A DNA stretch of 64,000 nt from Ferruginibacter paludis (lineage in GTDB: Bacteria; Bacteroidota; Bacteroidia; Chitinophagales; Chitinophagaceae). Positions 54,683-63,641 of the stretch are shown piece after piece. A model generated the notes under the pieces. It saw only the letters and a list, made by a program, of their open reading frames with translations, was not told where the DNA came from and made no database searches. The translations under genes were made by a program, and so were the position numbers. Every line of letters starts with the position of its first letter. The first letter of the stretch is position 1. Location of the stretch: the NCBI RefSeq assembly GCF_030409685.1, contig NZ_JAUFQJ010000013.1, positions 1 to 64,000 on the forward strand, in the 5' to 3' direction.

Positions 54683-55051
54683 TTATTTTTTCTTAAGGGC
54701 AACAGCCATTCTTTTTTCCTGGATACGTGCACTTTTACCGCTTCTTTCTCTAAGGTAAAACAATTTAGCACGGCGTACTTTACCAACTTTATTTAACACT
54801 ATACTTTCAATATTGGGAGAATAGAAAGGAAATAAACGTTCAACACCCACACCATCACTCATTTTACGAACAGTGAAAGTTGCCGTTGCACCAACCCCCT
54901 GGCGTTTAATCACATCGCCTTTAAAGCTCTGGATACGTTCTTTACTGCCTTCAACAATTTTATAGTTAACAGTGATGTTATCACCGGCTTTAAAAGCAGG
55001 AAGTGTTGGTTTTGCTGTTAGTTGTTCGTGTACAAAAGAAACTGCGTTCAT
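54683..55051 (-). CDS. rplS: 50S ribosomal protein L19
   Basis: About 122 aa. L19 motifs FKAGDNITVNYKIVEGSKERIQ, FKGDVIKRQG, FTVRKMSDGVGVERLFPFYSP and VRRAKLFYLRERSGK. Sits at the 30S/50S interface. I use ATG 55051 (MNAV...); a second in-frame ATG at 55057 is possible. Its own TACCTTTG box precedes it. Confidence 0.96.
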   Translation of the reverse strand: MNAVSFVHEQLTAKPTLPAFKAGDNITVNYKIVEGSKERIQSFKGDVIKRQGVGATATFTVRKMSDGVGVERLFPFYSPNIESIVLNKVGKVRRAKLFYLRERSGKSARIQEKRMAVALKKK

Positions 55052-55073
55052 AATCATTATTTTTAACGGACGG

Positions 55074-55081
55074 CAAAGGTA
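55074..55081 (-). promoter_or_regulatory. -7 box of rplS
   Basis: Minus strand TACCTTTG, start about 17 nt before ATG 55051. Confidence 0.45.
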
Positions 55082-55196
55082 GGGGTTTAATTGATAATTG
55101 TAAAATGAATAACAGATATTTTTTTAATTCTACTTATATTTTTTAAAACTGCCTTGCTAGTTGAAGAAACAAGTTTAAAATTGGCCTGGCAATAAA

Positions 55197-55222
55197 AAGC
55201 CGCAGCTTTCGGACTGCGGCTT
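55197..55222 (-). terminator. Terminator of rny
   Basis: AAGCCGCAG (55197-55205) with CTGCGGCTT (55214-55222), A-run on the left, 11 bp past the rny stop. Confidence 0.8.
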
Positions 55223-55233
55223 CTTTACAAAAT

Positions 55234-56799
55234 TTACCTGGCAATATTTACTGCTCGTTTTTCCCTTATCACGGTTACTTTAATTTGCCCCGGAAATGTC
55301 ATCTCTGTTTGAATCTTCTGCGCAATTTCAAAGCTTAATTTATCACTATCGCCATCACTTACTTTGTCCGCTTCTACAATTACCCTTAATTCTCTGCCGG
55401 CCTGAATTGCGTATGCTTTTTCAACGCCCTGGTAAGCCTGCGCCAAATTTTCAAGGTCTTTAATACGCTGAATGTATTGTTGCATGATTTCCCTTCTTGC
55501 ACCGGGACGGGCGCCACTGATGGCATCGCAAGCCTGTACAATAGGAGAAATTACATATTGCATTTCCATTTCATCATGGTGAGCGCCGATTGCATTTACC
55601 ACGGCTGGATTTTCGCCATATTTTTCAGCAAGTTTTGCACCCAATAATGCATGGCTTAATTCTGTTTCTTCATCTGGTACCTTACCAATATCATGTAACA
55701 ATCCGGCACGTTTTGCCAATTTTGGATTCATACCTAACTCAGCGGCCATGATAGAGCATAAGTTAGCCGTTTCGCGACTGTGCATCAGCAAGTTTTGTCC
55801 GTAGGAAGAGCGGAAGCGCATGCGGCCCACCATCCTCACCAACTCCTTGTGAAGACCGTGAACACCGAGCTCCATGGCAGTGCGTTCCCCTATTTCCATT
55901 ACCTGGTCATCCAGTTGTTTTTTAGTTTTTTCTACCACTTCCTCAATACGGGCAGGGTGAATACGGCCATCAGCTACAAGGCGCTGTAACGACAAACGGG
56001 CGATTTCTCTTCTCAATGGGTCAAAGGAAGACAATACAATAGCCTCGGGCGTGTCATCTACAATGAGATCTACACCAGTCGCGGCTTCGATCGCCCTGAT
56101 GTTACGTCCCTCACGGCCAATAATAGAACCTTTTATTTCATCACTTTCTAGATTAAATACAGTGATGGAGTTTTCAATTGCCTGTTCTGCAGCCGTACGT
56201 TGAATGGTTTGAATTACAATTTTGCGTGCTTCTTTATTGGCTTTTAATTTAGCCTCTTCAATTATTTCCTGCTGAATTACCAGTGCTTTGGTTTGTGCTT
56301 CCTGTCTAAGGCTATCAATTAACTGTGCTTTTGCATCTTCTGCAGAAAGACCTGCTACTTTTTCAAGACGGCGAATATGCTCTTCCTGGTGTTTTTCAAG
56401 TTCGCTTCTTTTTGTATTAACTACTTCAATCTGCCGGTTAAGGGTTTCTTTAATGGCTTCGTTTTCTTTTACCTGTTTATCCAGGTTGGCTTCTTTCTGG
56501 TTAATGCCTTGCTCTTTCTGTTTGATGCGATTTTCTGAATCCAGAATTTTTTGATTGCGCTGCATCACGTCCTTGTCATGTGCAGCCTTCATTTGCACAA
56601 ATTTTTCTTTGGCGTCCAGTTCTTTTTCCTTTTTTAAATTTTCGGCTCTTAATTCTGCTTCTTTTAAAATAAGTTTTGCCTGCTGCTCAGCTTCTTCTAC
56701 TTGTTTTTTTGTGTTTTTGGCAAATACAATTTTGCCCAGTACAACGCCTATAACAAGGGCTGCTGCACCAATGATGATGGAAAGTATGTTTGATTCCAT
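55234..56799 (-). CDS. rny: Ribonuclease Y
   Basis: A 521-aa membrane-anchored endoribonuclease that starts mRNA decay. N-terminal transmembrane helix (IIIGAAALVIGVVLGKIVF), long coiled coil (about 25-205), KH domain (IKGSIIGREGRNIRAIE), HD domain with HSRETANLC and GLLHDIGK. Last gene of the pheT/coiled-coil/zapA/rny run. Confidence 0.96.
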   Translation of the reverse strand: MESNILSIIIGAAALVIGVVLGKIVFAKNTKKQVEEAEQQAKLILKEAELRAENLKKEKELDAKEKFVQMKAAHDKDVMQRNQKILDSENRIKQKEQGINQKEANLDKQVKENEAIKETLNRQIEVVNTKRSELEKHQEEHIRRLEKVAGLSAEDAKAQLIDSLRQEAQTKALVIQQEIIEEAKLKANKEARKIVIQTIQRTAAEQAIENSITVFNLESDEIKGSIIGREGRNIRAIEAATGVDLIVDDTPEAIVLSSFDPLRREIARLSLQRLVADGRIHPARIEEVVEKTKKQLDDQVMEIGERTAMELGVHGLHKELVRMVGRMRFRSSYGQNLLMHSRETANLCSIMAAELGMNPKLAKRAGLLHDIGKVPDEETELSHALLGAKLAEKYGENPAVVNAIGAHHDEMEMQYVISPIVQACDAISGARPGARREIMQQYIQRIKDLENLAQAYQGVEKAYAIQAGRELRVIVEADKVSDGDSDKLSFEIAQKIQTEMTFPGQIKVTVIREKRAVNIAR

Positions 56800-56937
56800 T
56801 GATAATTTTTTGTTTTTAAACGGTTCACAATCTTGTATACACTTCTAACCCCATAATTACAGGGTACGCAGATAGTTGGCGAAGATAATGATTTTTTGGA
56901 GAGTTGGGAGCGCCTAATAAGTGTTTATTAAAGTAAT

Positions 56938-57219
56938 TTACAATGCTTTATCAATGGCTAACTCCATTTTTTGTAAAGCTTCACTTACTTCTTTTTCCAG
57001 CACAGGATTAGCATCTGCATTTGCGAGGGTGGCGTACCAGATCATTACCATAGCAATGTAATCCTGCATGTCTTTTCCGCCAAACTGGGTTTTAAACTCA
57101 ACTATTTTATCGTTGACAGTTTTTAACGTACGCCGGATTACCTCCTCATCTTTAGGAAGAGTTTTAATGCGATAGGTTCTGTCACCTATAACTATGTTGA
57201 TCGGGATTAGTTCTGACAT
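56938..57219 (-). CDS. zapA: Cell division protein ZapA
   Basis: A 93-aa protein: ZapA N-terminal beta part (IPINIVIGDRTYRIKTLP) and coiled-coil helix (RTLKTVNDKIVEFKTQF ... QDYIAMVMIWYA). Stabilises FtsZ filaments. Starts 3 bp after the stop of the coiled-coil gene upstream, so they are co-translated. Confidence 0.9.
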   Translation of the reverse strand: MSELIPINIVIGDRTYRIKTLPKDEEVIRRTLKTVNDKIVEFKTQFGGKDMQDYIAMVMIWYATLANADANPVLEKEVSEALQKMELAIDKAL

Positions 57220-57222
57220 ATG

Positions 57223-57510
57223 CTACTCGCTTAACAGTCCAATACATTTATCAATTTCTTTAATGTATTGGTTGATTTGTTTTTCAAAAACCTTTTTATC
57301 GGGCTCTTCCATTTGTCCTGCAGCCGATTTTAAAATACTGACCTGCTGCATTAACTGGTGTATTTTTTCAGTATCCTGCTGGTGTGTTGCTTGCAGGGTC
57401 TCCACGGATAGTCTTAATTTCTCATTTTCTTTTTGCAACACATAATACTGTTTCAGCAGCTGCTGAATTTTATTATATACCCGGTTAATATGTTCTTCTA
57501 CTGCTGCCAT
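57223..57510 (-). CDS. Small coiled-coil protein next to zapA
   Basis: A 95-aa protein, almost all heptad-like coiled coil (HINRVYNKIQQLLKQYYVLQ... and LRLSVETLQATHQQDTEKI). No family name I can give with certainty; its place directly before zapA suggests a division partner analogous to ZapB. Inference from position and shape only. Confidence 0.8.
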   Translation of the reverse strand: MAAVEEHINRVYNKIQQLLKQYYVLQKENEKLRLSVETLQATHQQDTEKIHQLMQQVSILKSAAGQMEEPDKKVFEKQINQYIKEIDKCIGLLSE

Positions 57511-57562
57511 AGAGGATGCTAAAATTGTAACATTTTCATGCCAGTTTATTTAAAAGATAGCA

Positions 57563-59989
57563 TTATTTCCTAATCTCTGCCTGCAAATCCTTTTGGTAAC
57601 AGTCAATGATTCTTCCCATCATGCCATCAATATCCTTATCTGTCATGGTTTTTTCTTCATCAGAAAAAGTGAAGCTGATGGCCATGGATTTTTTGTTCTG
57701 CCCTAATTTTTCACTTTCAAATACATCGAATAAGTTAACGGATGTTAATTTACTCAGCTTAGCGGCTATGGTGGCTTTTTCTACCTGCTCATATTTAAGC
57801 GCTTTATCCACTACAATCGAAAGGTCTCTTTGTACCGACGGAAATTTTGGAATATCCGCAAAAGCTATTTTCAGGTTTTTGTTTAGTGTGATTACTTTAT
57901 CCCAATCAATATCAGCGTATAACACAGGTTGCTTAATATCAAAACGTTCCAGCACTTTTTTATTAACTGACCCGATAGTTGCTACCACCTCATTTTTGAT
58001 AAGAGCTTTTACACAGCTATCCAGTTTATCATCGGCTTCGGTTTTGTAAGCCGCTATGGATAAACCAAGCAATACCATGATTTTTTCACAGATGCCTTTT
58101 GCAAAATAAAAATCGGCCTTGTCGCCTTTTGCTTTCCAGCTGTCTTCATTTCGTTTACCTGTAATATAAATACTAATGTGTTGTTGTTCTGTATATTTCC
58201 CGACACCATCCGTACCATAGGTTTTACCAAATTCAAAAAACTGGAGGTTGCTGTTGCGGCGGTTTAAATTATAGGCAACGCTTTCCAGGCCCGTTTCCAT
58301 CATTTGCGGGCGCATTACATTTAAATCCGCACTCAGGCTGTTAATCATTTTTACAGTTGATTCCAGCACTGCTTCACTGTAGTAGGCCGCATTTGTTATA
58401 CTGTTGGTAAAAATTTCATTGAAGCCGGCTCCTGTAAGCCAGGCAGCAGTTTTTTCTTTGTAAGCAGCTTCCTGCGCAAGGGTTTCAACTGCAGGCGACA
58501 TGCTGATGACGGCTGGTATCTCCACATTGTCTAGCCCGTCTATCCGCATAATTTCCTCCACAATATCTGCCGGGATATGAATATCCGGTTTACTAAACGG
58601 AACAGCCACCCTGATATCATCTAACCCCTCTTTAATGATTTCAAACCCAAGCCCGGCTAAAATATTTTTGATGGTATCGCCATGATAATTTTTACCACTT
58701 AATTTTTTTAAGTAATGATATTTGATGGCAACTTCTGTTTTGTTTTTTGGATCCGGGTATACATCAATTATATCAGATGCTATTTTGCCACCGGCGATTT
58801 CCTTTATCAATAAAGCCGCCCTTCTTAGTACGTTTACCGTGTTGCTGATATCGACTCCTTTTTCAAAGCGTGTTGCAGCATCCGTACGCAAGCCATGCCT
58901 GAAAGAAGTTTTGCGAATGGTGATGGGATTAAACCAGGCACTTTCCAAAAAAATATTTTTTGTACCGGCGCTCACCCCGCTATGTGCACCTCCATATACG
59001 CCTGCTATACACATGCCTTCTGTTTCATTACAGATCATTAAATCTTCCGCTGACAATTTTCTTTCTTTATCATCCAACGTTATAAACGGACTGCCTTCGG
59101 GTAAATTTTTTACAATTATCTTATTGCCTTTAATCATGTCGGCATCAAAAGCATGCAGCGGCTGGCCTGTTTCATGCAAAATAAAGTTAGTGATGTCCAC
59201 TATATTATTAATGGGCCTCAAACCGATGCTTTTTAATTTTTGCTGCAACCATTTTGGGCTTTCAGCAATGGTAACTCCCTGCAGGCAAACCCCGGCATAG
59301 CGTTCACACGCAGTTTTGTTTTCAATACTTACTTCAATTGAAGCTCCCTGGTGGTCTGGTTTAAAATTAGTTTTAAAGGGCGATTTTACATGCGTATCTT
59401 TTTTATTATGGTGCAGCAACCAGGCGCAGACATCCCTCGCTACGCCCAGGTGACTCATAGCATCCATGCGGTTTGGCGTAAGGCCTATTTCAAAGATAAT
59501 ATCGTTATAGGTACCAAAATAAGCAGCTGCGGGAATACCGGTTTTGGTGGCGGGCGGCAAAATCAAAATACCTGCGTGATTATCGCTCAATCCAATTTCA
59601 TCTTCTGCACAAATCATCCCGAAGCTCTCGATGCCGCGGATCTTTGCTTTTTTCATAGTCATAGGCTCACCCGTAAACGGATAAATAGTTGCTCCAACCG
59701 TAGCTACTATTACTTTTTGCCCTACTGCTACATTGGGTGCGCCGCATACAATCTGCAATGGCTCGCCTGCTCCTATGTCAACTTTGGTAAGACTTAATTT
59801 ATCCGCATCCGGATGTTTCACGCATTCCAGCACCTCGCCAGTTACCAAACCTTCAAGGCCGCCTTTCAACTCTTCGTATTTTTCCATGCTTTCCACTTCC
59901 AACCCAATAGAAGTAAGAATTTTACTTAACTTTTCCGCTTCTATTTTTTCCGGAAGATATTCGCTCAGCCAATTGTAACTTATGGTCAT
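57563..59989 (-). CDS. pheT: Phenylalanyl-tRNA synthetase beta subunit
   Basis: An 808-aa subunit. N-terminal tRNA-binding EMAP-like domain (about 40-150: VTGEVLECVKHPDADKLS), B3/B4 editing domain (RPINNIVDITNFILHETGQPLHAFDAD), B5 domain (YHYLKKLSGKNYHG), and C-terminal ferredoxin-fold anticodon-binding domain (FPSVQRDLSIVVDKALKYEQVEKA). pheS is not adjacent in this window. First gene of its minus-strand run. Confidence 0.96.
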   Translation of the reverse strand: MTISYNWLSEYLPEKIEAEKLSKILTSIGLEVESMEKYEELKGGLEGLVTGEVLECVKHPDADKLSLTKVDIGAGEPLQIVCGAPNVAVGQKVIVATVGATIYPFTGEPMTMKKAKIRGIESFGMICAEDEIGLSDNHAGILILPPATKTGIPAAAYFGTYNDIIFEIGLTPNRMDAMSHLGVARDVCAWLLHHNKKDTHVKSPFKTNFKPDHQGASIEVSIENKTACERYAGVCLQGVTIAESPKWLQQKLKSIGLRPINNIVDITNFILHETGQPLHAFDADMIKGNKIIVKNLPEGSPFITLDDKERKLSAEDLMICNETEGMCIAGVYGGAHSGVSAGTKNIFLESAWFNPITIRKTSFRHGLRTDAATRFEKGVDISNTVNVLRRAALLIKEIAGGKIASDIIDVYPDPKNKTEVAIKYHYLKKLSGKNYHGDTIKNILAGLGFEIIKEGLDDIRVAVPFSKPDIHIPADIVEEIMRIDGLDNVEIPAVISMSPAVETLAQEAAYKEKTAAWLTGAGFNEIFTNSITNAAYYSEAVLESTVKMINSLSADLNVMRPQMMETGLESVAYNLNRRNSNLQFFEFGKTYGTDGVGKYTEQQHISIYITGKRNEDSWKAKGDKADFYFAKGICEKIMVLLGLSIAAYKTEADDKLDSCVKALIKNEVVATIGSVNKKVLERFDIKQPVLYADIDWDKVITLNKNLKIAFADIPKFPSVQRDLSIVVDKALKYEQVEKATIAAKLSKLTSVNLFDVFESEKLGQNKKSMAISFTFSDEEKTMTDKDIDGMMGRIIDCYQKDLQAEIRK

Positions 59990-60017
59990 CGATAAATGAT
60001 TGTTTTATTTGAGACCG

Positions 60018-60046
60018 CAAAGATAGCCATTGACGGTTAAGGACAA
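60018..60046 (-). promoter_or_regulatory. -33/-7 promoter of pheT
   Basis: Minus strand TTG (60044-60046), 18-nt spacer, TATCTTTG (60018-60025). Leader about 23 nt to ATG 59989. Confidence 0.6.
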
Positions 60047-60166
60047 AAACAAGCAGCAAATAGCTTCGAAAACCTTGTAGTAAAAAAACTACTGATTCGG
60101 TTTCAATAAAACAAGTGAAAAAAAAATGCCTGCCGGTGAAGAAAAATAAAAGGGCTGTCTGCGGCG

Positions 60167-60311
60167 TGTTAATAAATTGTTACGCATTGCGGCTGTGTTT
60201 GATTTTACCCTGTTAATAAACCTGTGCATAAGCCGTGAATAAGCTATTTTTGCCTGTGGATTTGCGGTGGAAAATCAATATAAAAAGTTGATGACATCAT
60301 AATGTGGATAA
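60167..60311. other. DnaA-box cluster; candidate oriC or DnaA-controlled region
   Basis: Six same-orientation 9-mers resembling TGTGGATAA, the complement of TTATCCACA: TGTTAATAA (60167-60175 and 60211-60219), TGTGCATAA (60223-60231), CGTGAATAA (60234-60242), TGTGGATTT (60255-60263) and a perfect TGTGGATAA (60303-60311). They fill the roughly 490-bp gap between divergent pheT and dnaB. An AT-rich patch (60270-60300) lies beside the perfect box. No other function is seen in this gap. Confidence 0.45.
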
Positions 60312-60481
60312 CGGTAAGAAATTTGACTTTACCTTAGCCGCCCTGCAATAATTTTCGGGGATCAGAACAGAAAATTAGGAAAGGGAAATAATACTTGCAG
60401 CGGACACAACATTCCCGTGACAAGAGTTAGTTCAGCAAGCCAGATGATAAATTTTTAATCTTACCAACCAACAAAAAAGAA

Positions 60482-62044
60482 ATGGAATTTACTAACCTTA
60501 ATAAAGATAGAAAGACAAGAAGGAAGCCTTCGCTCGACCTTGGCAACATGGTTTTTGGAAAAGTGCCGCCCCAGTCGAAAGACCTGGAGGAAGCAGTTCT
60601 GGGAGCCATCATGCTGGAGAAAAGCGCATTTGATACGGTGATTGAAATATTGAAAGCTGAGTGTTTCTACGTAGAAGCCAATCAGCGGATTTTTAAATCG
60701 ATGATCTCCCTGGCACAAAAGAGTATGCCGATTGATTTGCTGACAGTGGTAGAAGAACTGAAATTTAAGGAAGAACTTGACCTCGTAGGTGGGCCGTATT
60801 ATGTTTCTAAATTAACCAACTCAGTAGTTTCTTCAGCTAATATTGAGGCGCATTCCAGGATAATTTTGCAGAAATTTATTCAAAGGGAGCTGATCCGCAT
60901 CAGCGGAGAAATAATCGGCGATGCATATGAAGACAGCACGGATGTTTTTGATTTACTGGATGATGCCGAAAGCAAATTGTTTGAAATAACCAACAGCCAT
61001 TTGCGCAAAAATTTTGATGACATCAATACCGTTTTGGTAAAAACCATTCAACGCATTGAAGATATGCGTAACAGAGACGAAGATCTTACCGGCGTGCCAA
61101 GCGGATTCCCTTCGCTGGATAAACTAACCTATGGCTGGCAGCCAACCGATCTGATTGTACTTGCGGCAAGGCCATCAGTTGGTAAAACTGCTTTTGCCCT
61201 CAACCTTTGCCGGACTGCGGCATTGCATCCTACCAAACCCACCACCGTTGCCTTTTTTAGTTTGGAAATGAGTGCCGGCCAGCTGGTACAACGTATTTTA
61301 AGTGCTGAAAGTGAAATATGGCTGGAAAAAATTAACCGGGGTAAACTGGAAGAGCATGAAATGAAGCAGTTGTATAAAAAGGGAATCGAAAGATTAAGCA
61401 ACGCACCCATCTTTATCGACGACACGGCAGCTCTAAATATTTTTGAATTAAGGGCCAAATGCAGACGGCTTAAAAATAAAAATAACCTCGGCCTGATAAT
61501 TATAGATTACCTGCAGCTGATGAGCGGTGGTGGCAGCAATAAAAATGGCAACCGTGAGCAGGAGATCAGCAGCATTTCAAGGGATTTAAAAGGATTGGCA
61601 AAAGAATTACAGGTGCCGATTATTGCACTGAGCCAGTTAAGTCGTGAAGTGGAAAAAAGAAAAGAAGGTGCGAAAATTCCGCAGCTAAGTGATTTGCGTG
61701 AATCGGGCGCTATTGAGCAGGATGCGGACATGGTAATGTTTTTATACCGCCCGGAATACTATGATATAACTGCCAATGAACATGGTGAAAGTAACAAGGG
61801 AGAAACCTATGTAAAGATTGCAAAACACAGAAATGGTAGCCTTGATACCGTGAAATTGAGAGCCTTGCTGCATATACAAAAGTTTGTGGAAGACACAGAT
61901 GGTGGAGATGATTTTGGTGGTGGAATACCCGGCGGCAATTTCAGGCCGGTAAAAACAGATGATGATGGTGGAGGTGCAAAACTATATATACAGAAAGGCA
62001 GCAAAATGAATGATGGCGCATTTGATGACGAAGCTCCCTTCTAA
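60482..62044 (+). CDS. dnaB: Replicative DNA helicase DnaB
   Basis: A 520-aa hexameric helicase that unwinds the fork. N-terminal domain (PPQSKDLEEAVLGAIMLEKSAFD), linker, RecA-like domain with Walker A RPSVGKTAFA (near 230), SLEMSAGQLVQRIL, IIDYLQLMSG and SDLRESGAIEQDADMV (arginine finger). Gly-rich C-terminal tail (DGGDDFGGGIPGGN). No intein is seen. Sits beside the DnaA-box cluster. Confidence 0.97.
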   Translation: MEFTNLNKDRKTRRKPSLDLGNMVFGKVPPQSKDLEEAVLGAIMLEKSAFDTVIEILKAECFYVEANQRIFKSMISLAQKSMPIDLLTVVEELKFKEELDLVGGPYYVSKLTNSVVSSANIEAHSRIILQKFIQRELIRISGEIIGDAYEDSTDVFDLLDDAESKLFEITNSHLRKNFDDINTVLVKTIQRIEDMRNRDEDLTGVPSGFPSLDKLTYGWQPTDLIVLAARPSVGKTAFALNLCRTAALHPTKPTTVAFFSLEMSAGQLVQRILSAESEIWLEKINRGKLEEHEMKQLYKKGIERLSNAPIFIDDTAALNIFELRAKCRRLKNKNNLGLIIIDYLQLMSGGGSNKNGNREQEISSISRDLKGLAKELQVPIIALSQLSREVEKRKEGAKIPQLSDLRESGAIEQDADMVMFLYRPEYYDITANEHGESNKGETYVKIAKHRNGSLDTVKLRALLHIQKFVEDTDGGDDFGGGIPGGNFRPVKTDDDGGGAKLYIQKGSKMNDGAFDDEAPF

Positions 62045-62116
62045 TGTAGATTTTTTGATGATAAGAGACAATAACATAAGTCAATAGGATAAAATATAGT
62101 AACCCCGTCTTTGAAA

Positions 62117-62824
62117 ATGGCACTTCCTTTTTTTTATACCGATTCAATTAAAACTGGTGCGATTCAGTTTGTTTTAGGCGAAGAAACATCCAAACATGCG
62201 ATACAGGTTTTGCGGATGCAAGCAGGGGAACAATTACTGTTGACAGATGGGAAAGGGCATTTATTTACAACGGAGATAATTGACGATAACAGGAAGAAAT
62301 GTGTAGTAAACGTGCTGTCTGAATCTGTGCAGACTGAACCCGTAAAAAAAATCACCATTGCTATTTCACTTGTAAAAAACAGTACACGGTTTGAATGGTT
62401 TTTGGAGAAAGCCACAGAAATAGGCATCGCTGAAATTGTTCCTTTAATCTGCAGCCGCACAGAAAAGCAACACTTCAGGCACGACCGGATGAAGAATATC
62501 CTGATCAGTGCTATGTTGCAATCGCAGCAAACCTGGCTGCCCAAATTAAATGAACCGACTCCTTTTGCTGAAGCTGTTCATCATCCCGCCCAACAAAAAT
62601 ATATAGCCCATTGTGAAGAGGAAACTTTGAAACAACAACTTGTTCAAACGTTATCAGCTGCCGCAACGAAAAGCATTATATTAATTGGTCCTGAAGGAGA
62701 TTTTACAAAAGATGAAATCGCAGCTGCAATAGAAAATCACTTTATACCAGTGGCATTGGGCAACACAAGGCTAAGAACGGAAACTGCCGGCGTTGTAGCA
62801 GCTACAATACTTTGTAATTGTTAG
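62117..62824 (+). CDS. rsmE: 16S rRNA (uracil1498-N3)-methyltransferase
   Basis: About 235 aa. SPOUT fold: N-terminal PUA-like part (EETSKHAIQVLRMQAGEQLLLTDGKGHLF), then ISLVKNSTRFEWFLEKATEIGIAEIVPL, and the knot with IILIGPEGDFTKDE and VALGNTRLRTETAGV that binds SAM. Modifies U1498 of 16S rRNA in the P-site region. I use ATG 62117; an in-frame TTG lies 6 nt before it. Confidence 0.95.
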   Translation: MALPFFYTDSIKTGAIQFVLGEETSKHAIQVLRMQAGEQLLLTDGKGHLFTTEIIDDNRKKCVVNVLSESVQTEPVKKITIAISLVKNSTRFEWFLEKATEIGIAEIVPLICSRTEKQHFRHDRMKNILISAMLQSQQTWLPKLNEPTPFAEAVHHPAQQKYIAHCEEETLKQQLVQTLSAAATKSIILIGPEGDFTKDEIAAAIENHFIPVALGNTRLRTETAGVVAATILCNC

Positions 62825-62827
62825 TTT

Positions 62828-63625
62828 TCAACTTGCCTGGTCCGATTCATTCCGCTGTGTTAACTTAGGCTCATTTAATTCCACCACACGTCTTTTCTTC
62901 TGTCTTTTCACCATAGAAATATTCAGTATTTCTACTAAAAAGGAAAATGCCATTCCAAAATAAATGTAGTTTTTCAAATGCAATTCTTCTGATTTAGCCG
63001 CATCCCAGCCTTCGATTACCAGCGATAATCCAATCATCACCAAAAAAGAAAGGGCAAGCATTTTAATGGAAGGATGTTTATGAATAAAAGCAGAAATTTT
63101 TGGGCTGAATAAAAACATAACAAACATGGCAATCACTACAGCCGCAATCATTATTTCAACGTGGTCAGCTGTACCTCCGGCGGTAATGATGCTGTCAAAT
63201 GAAAACACCATATCAATCAACATGATTTGAGCGACCGCTTTGCCAAGCGTTAGTGGTGGTTTATTTTGTGCTTCATAACTGTCATCTTCGCCTTCCAGTT
63301 TATGGTGAATTTCCATTACCGTTTTGTAGATTAAGAAGATACCACCAGCAAGCATTACAAGGCTTGCCAAATCAAAACCTTTGTTAAAAACAGTAAATAC
63401 AGGCTTGCCTTTTTGTGTGAGTAACCAACCCAGCGCCATCAATAATAAACTGCGTGTAATGATGCCCGTTATCATCCAAAACCGCCGGGCGGTTTTTTCT
63501 TTTTCCTGCGGCAAACGGTTAATAATAATGCTAACGAATATTACATTGTCTATGCCCAGCACAATTTCTAAAATAACCAAAACGAAAAAGCTGATAATAC
63601 TTTCCGATGTAAATAAATAGTCCAT
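62828..63625 (-). CDS. TerC family integral membrane protein
   Basis: A 265-aa protein with about seven membrane helices; motifs LEIVLGIDNVIFVSI and MVFSFDSIITAGG carry the conserved Asp residues of the TerC/Alx family. Relatives export Mn2+ or are tied to tellurite resistance; for this one a metal-ion role is the best guess. Its stop is 3 bp from that of rsmE (convergent). Confidence 0.92.
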   Translation of the reverse strand: MDYLFTSESIISFFVLVILEIVLGIDNVIFVSIIINRLPQEKEKTARRFWMITGIITRSLLLMALGWLLTQKGKPVFTVFNKGFDLASLVMLAGGIFLIYKTVMEIHHKLEGEDDSYEAQNKPPLTLGKAVAQIMLIDMVFSFDSIITAGGTADHVEIMIAAVVIAMFVMFLFSPKISAFIHKHPSIKMLALSFLVMIGLSLVIEGWDAAKSEELHLKNYIYFGMAFSFLVEILNISMVKRQKKRRVVELNEPKLTQRNESDQAS

Positions 63626-63641
63626 AATTGAATTTAATGCC

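Noticed and set aside
56800..56937. Possible 6S RNA between zapA and rny
   Set aside because: 6S RNA often lies beside zapA, but the gap is only 138 nt and I could not build the long closing stem and central bubble.
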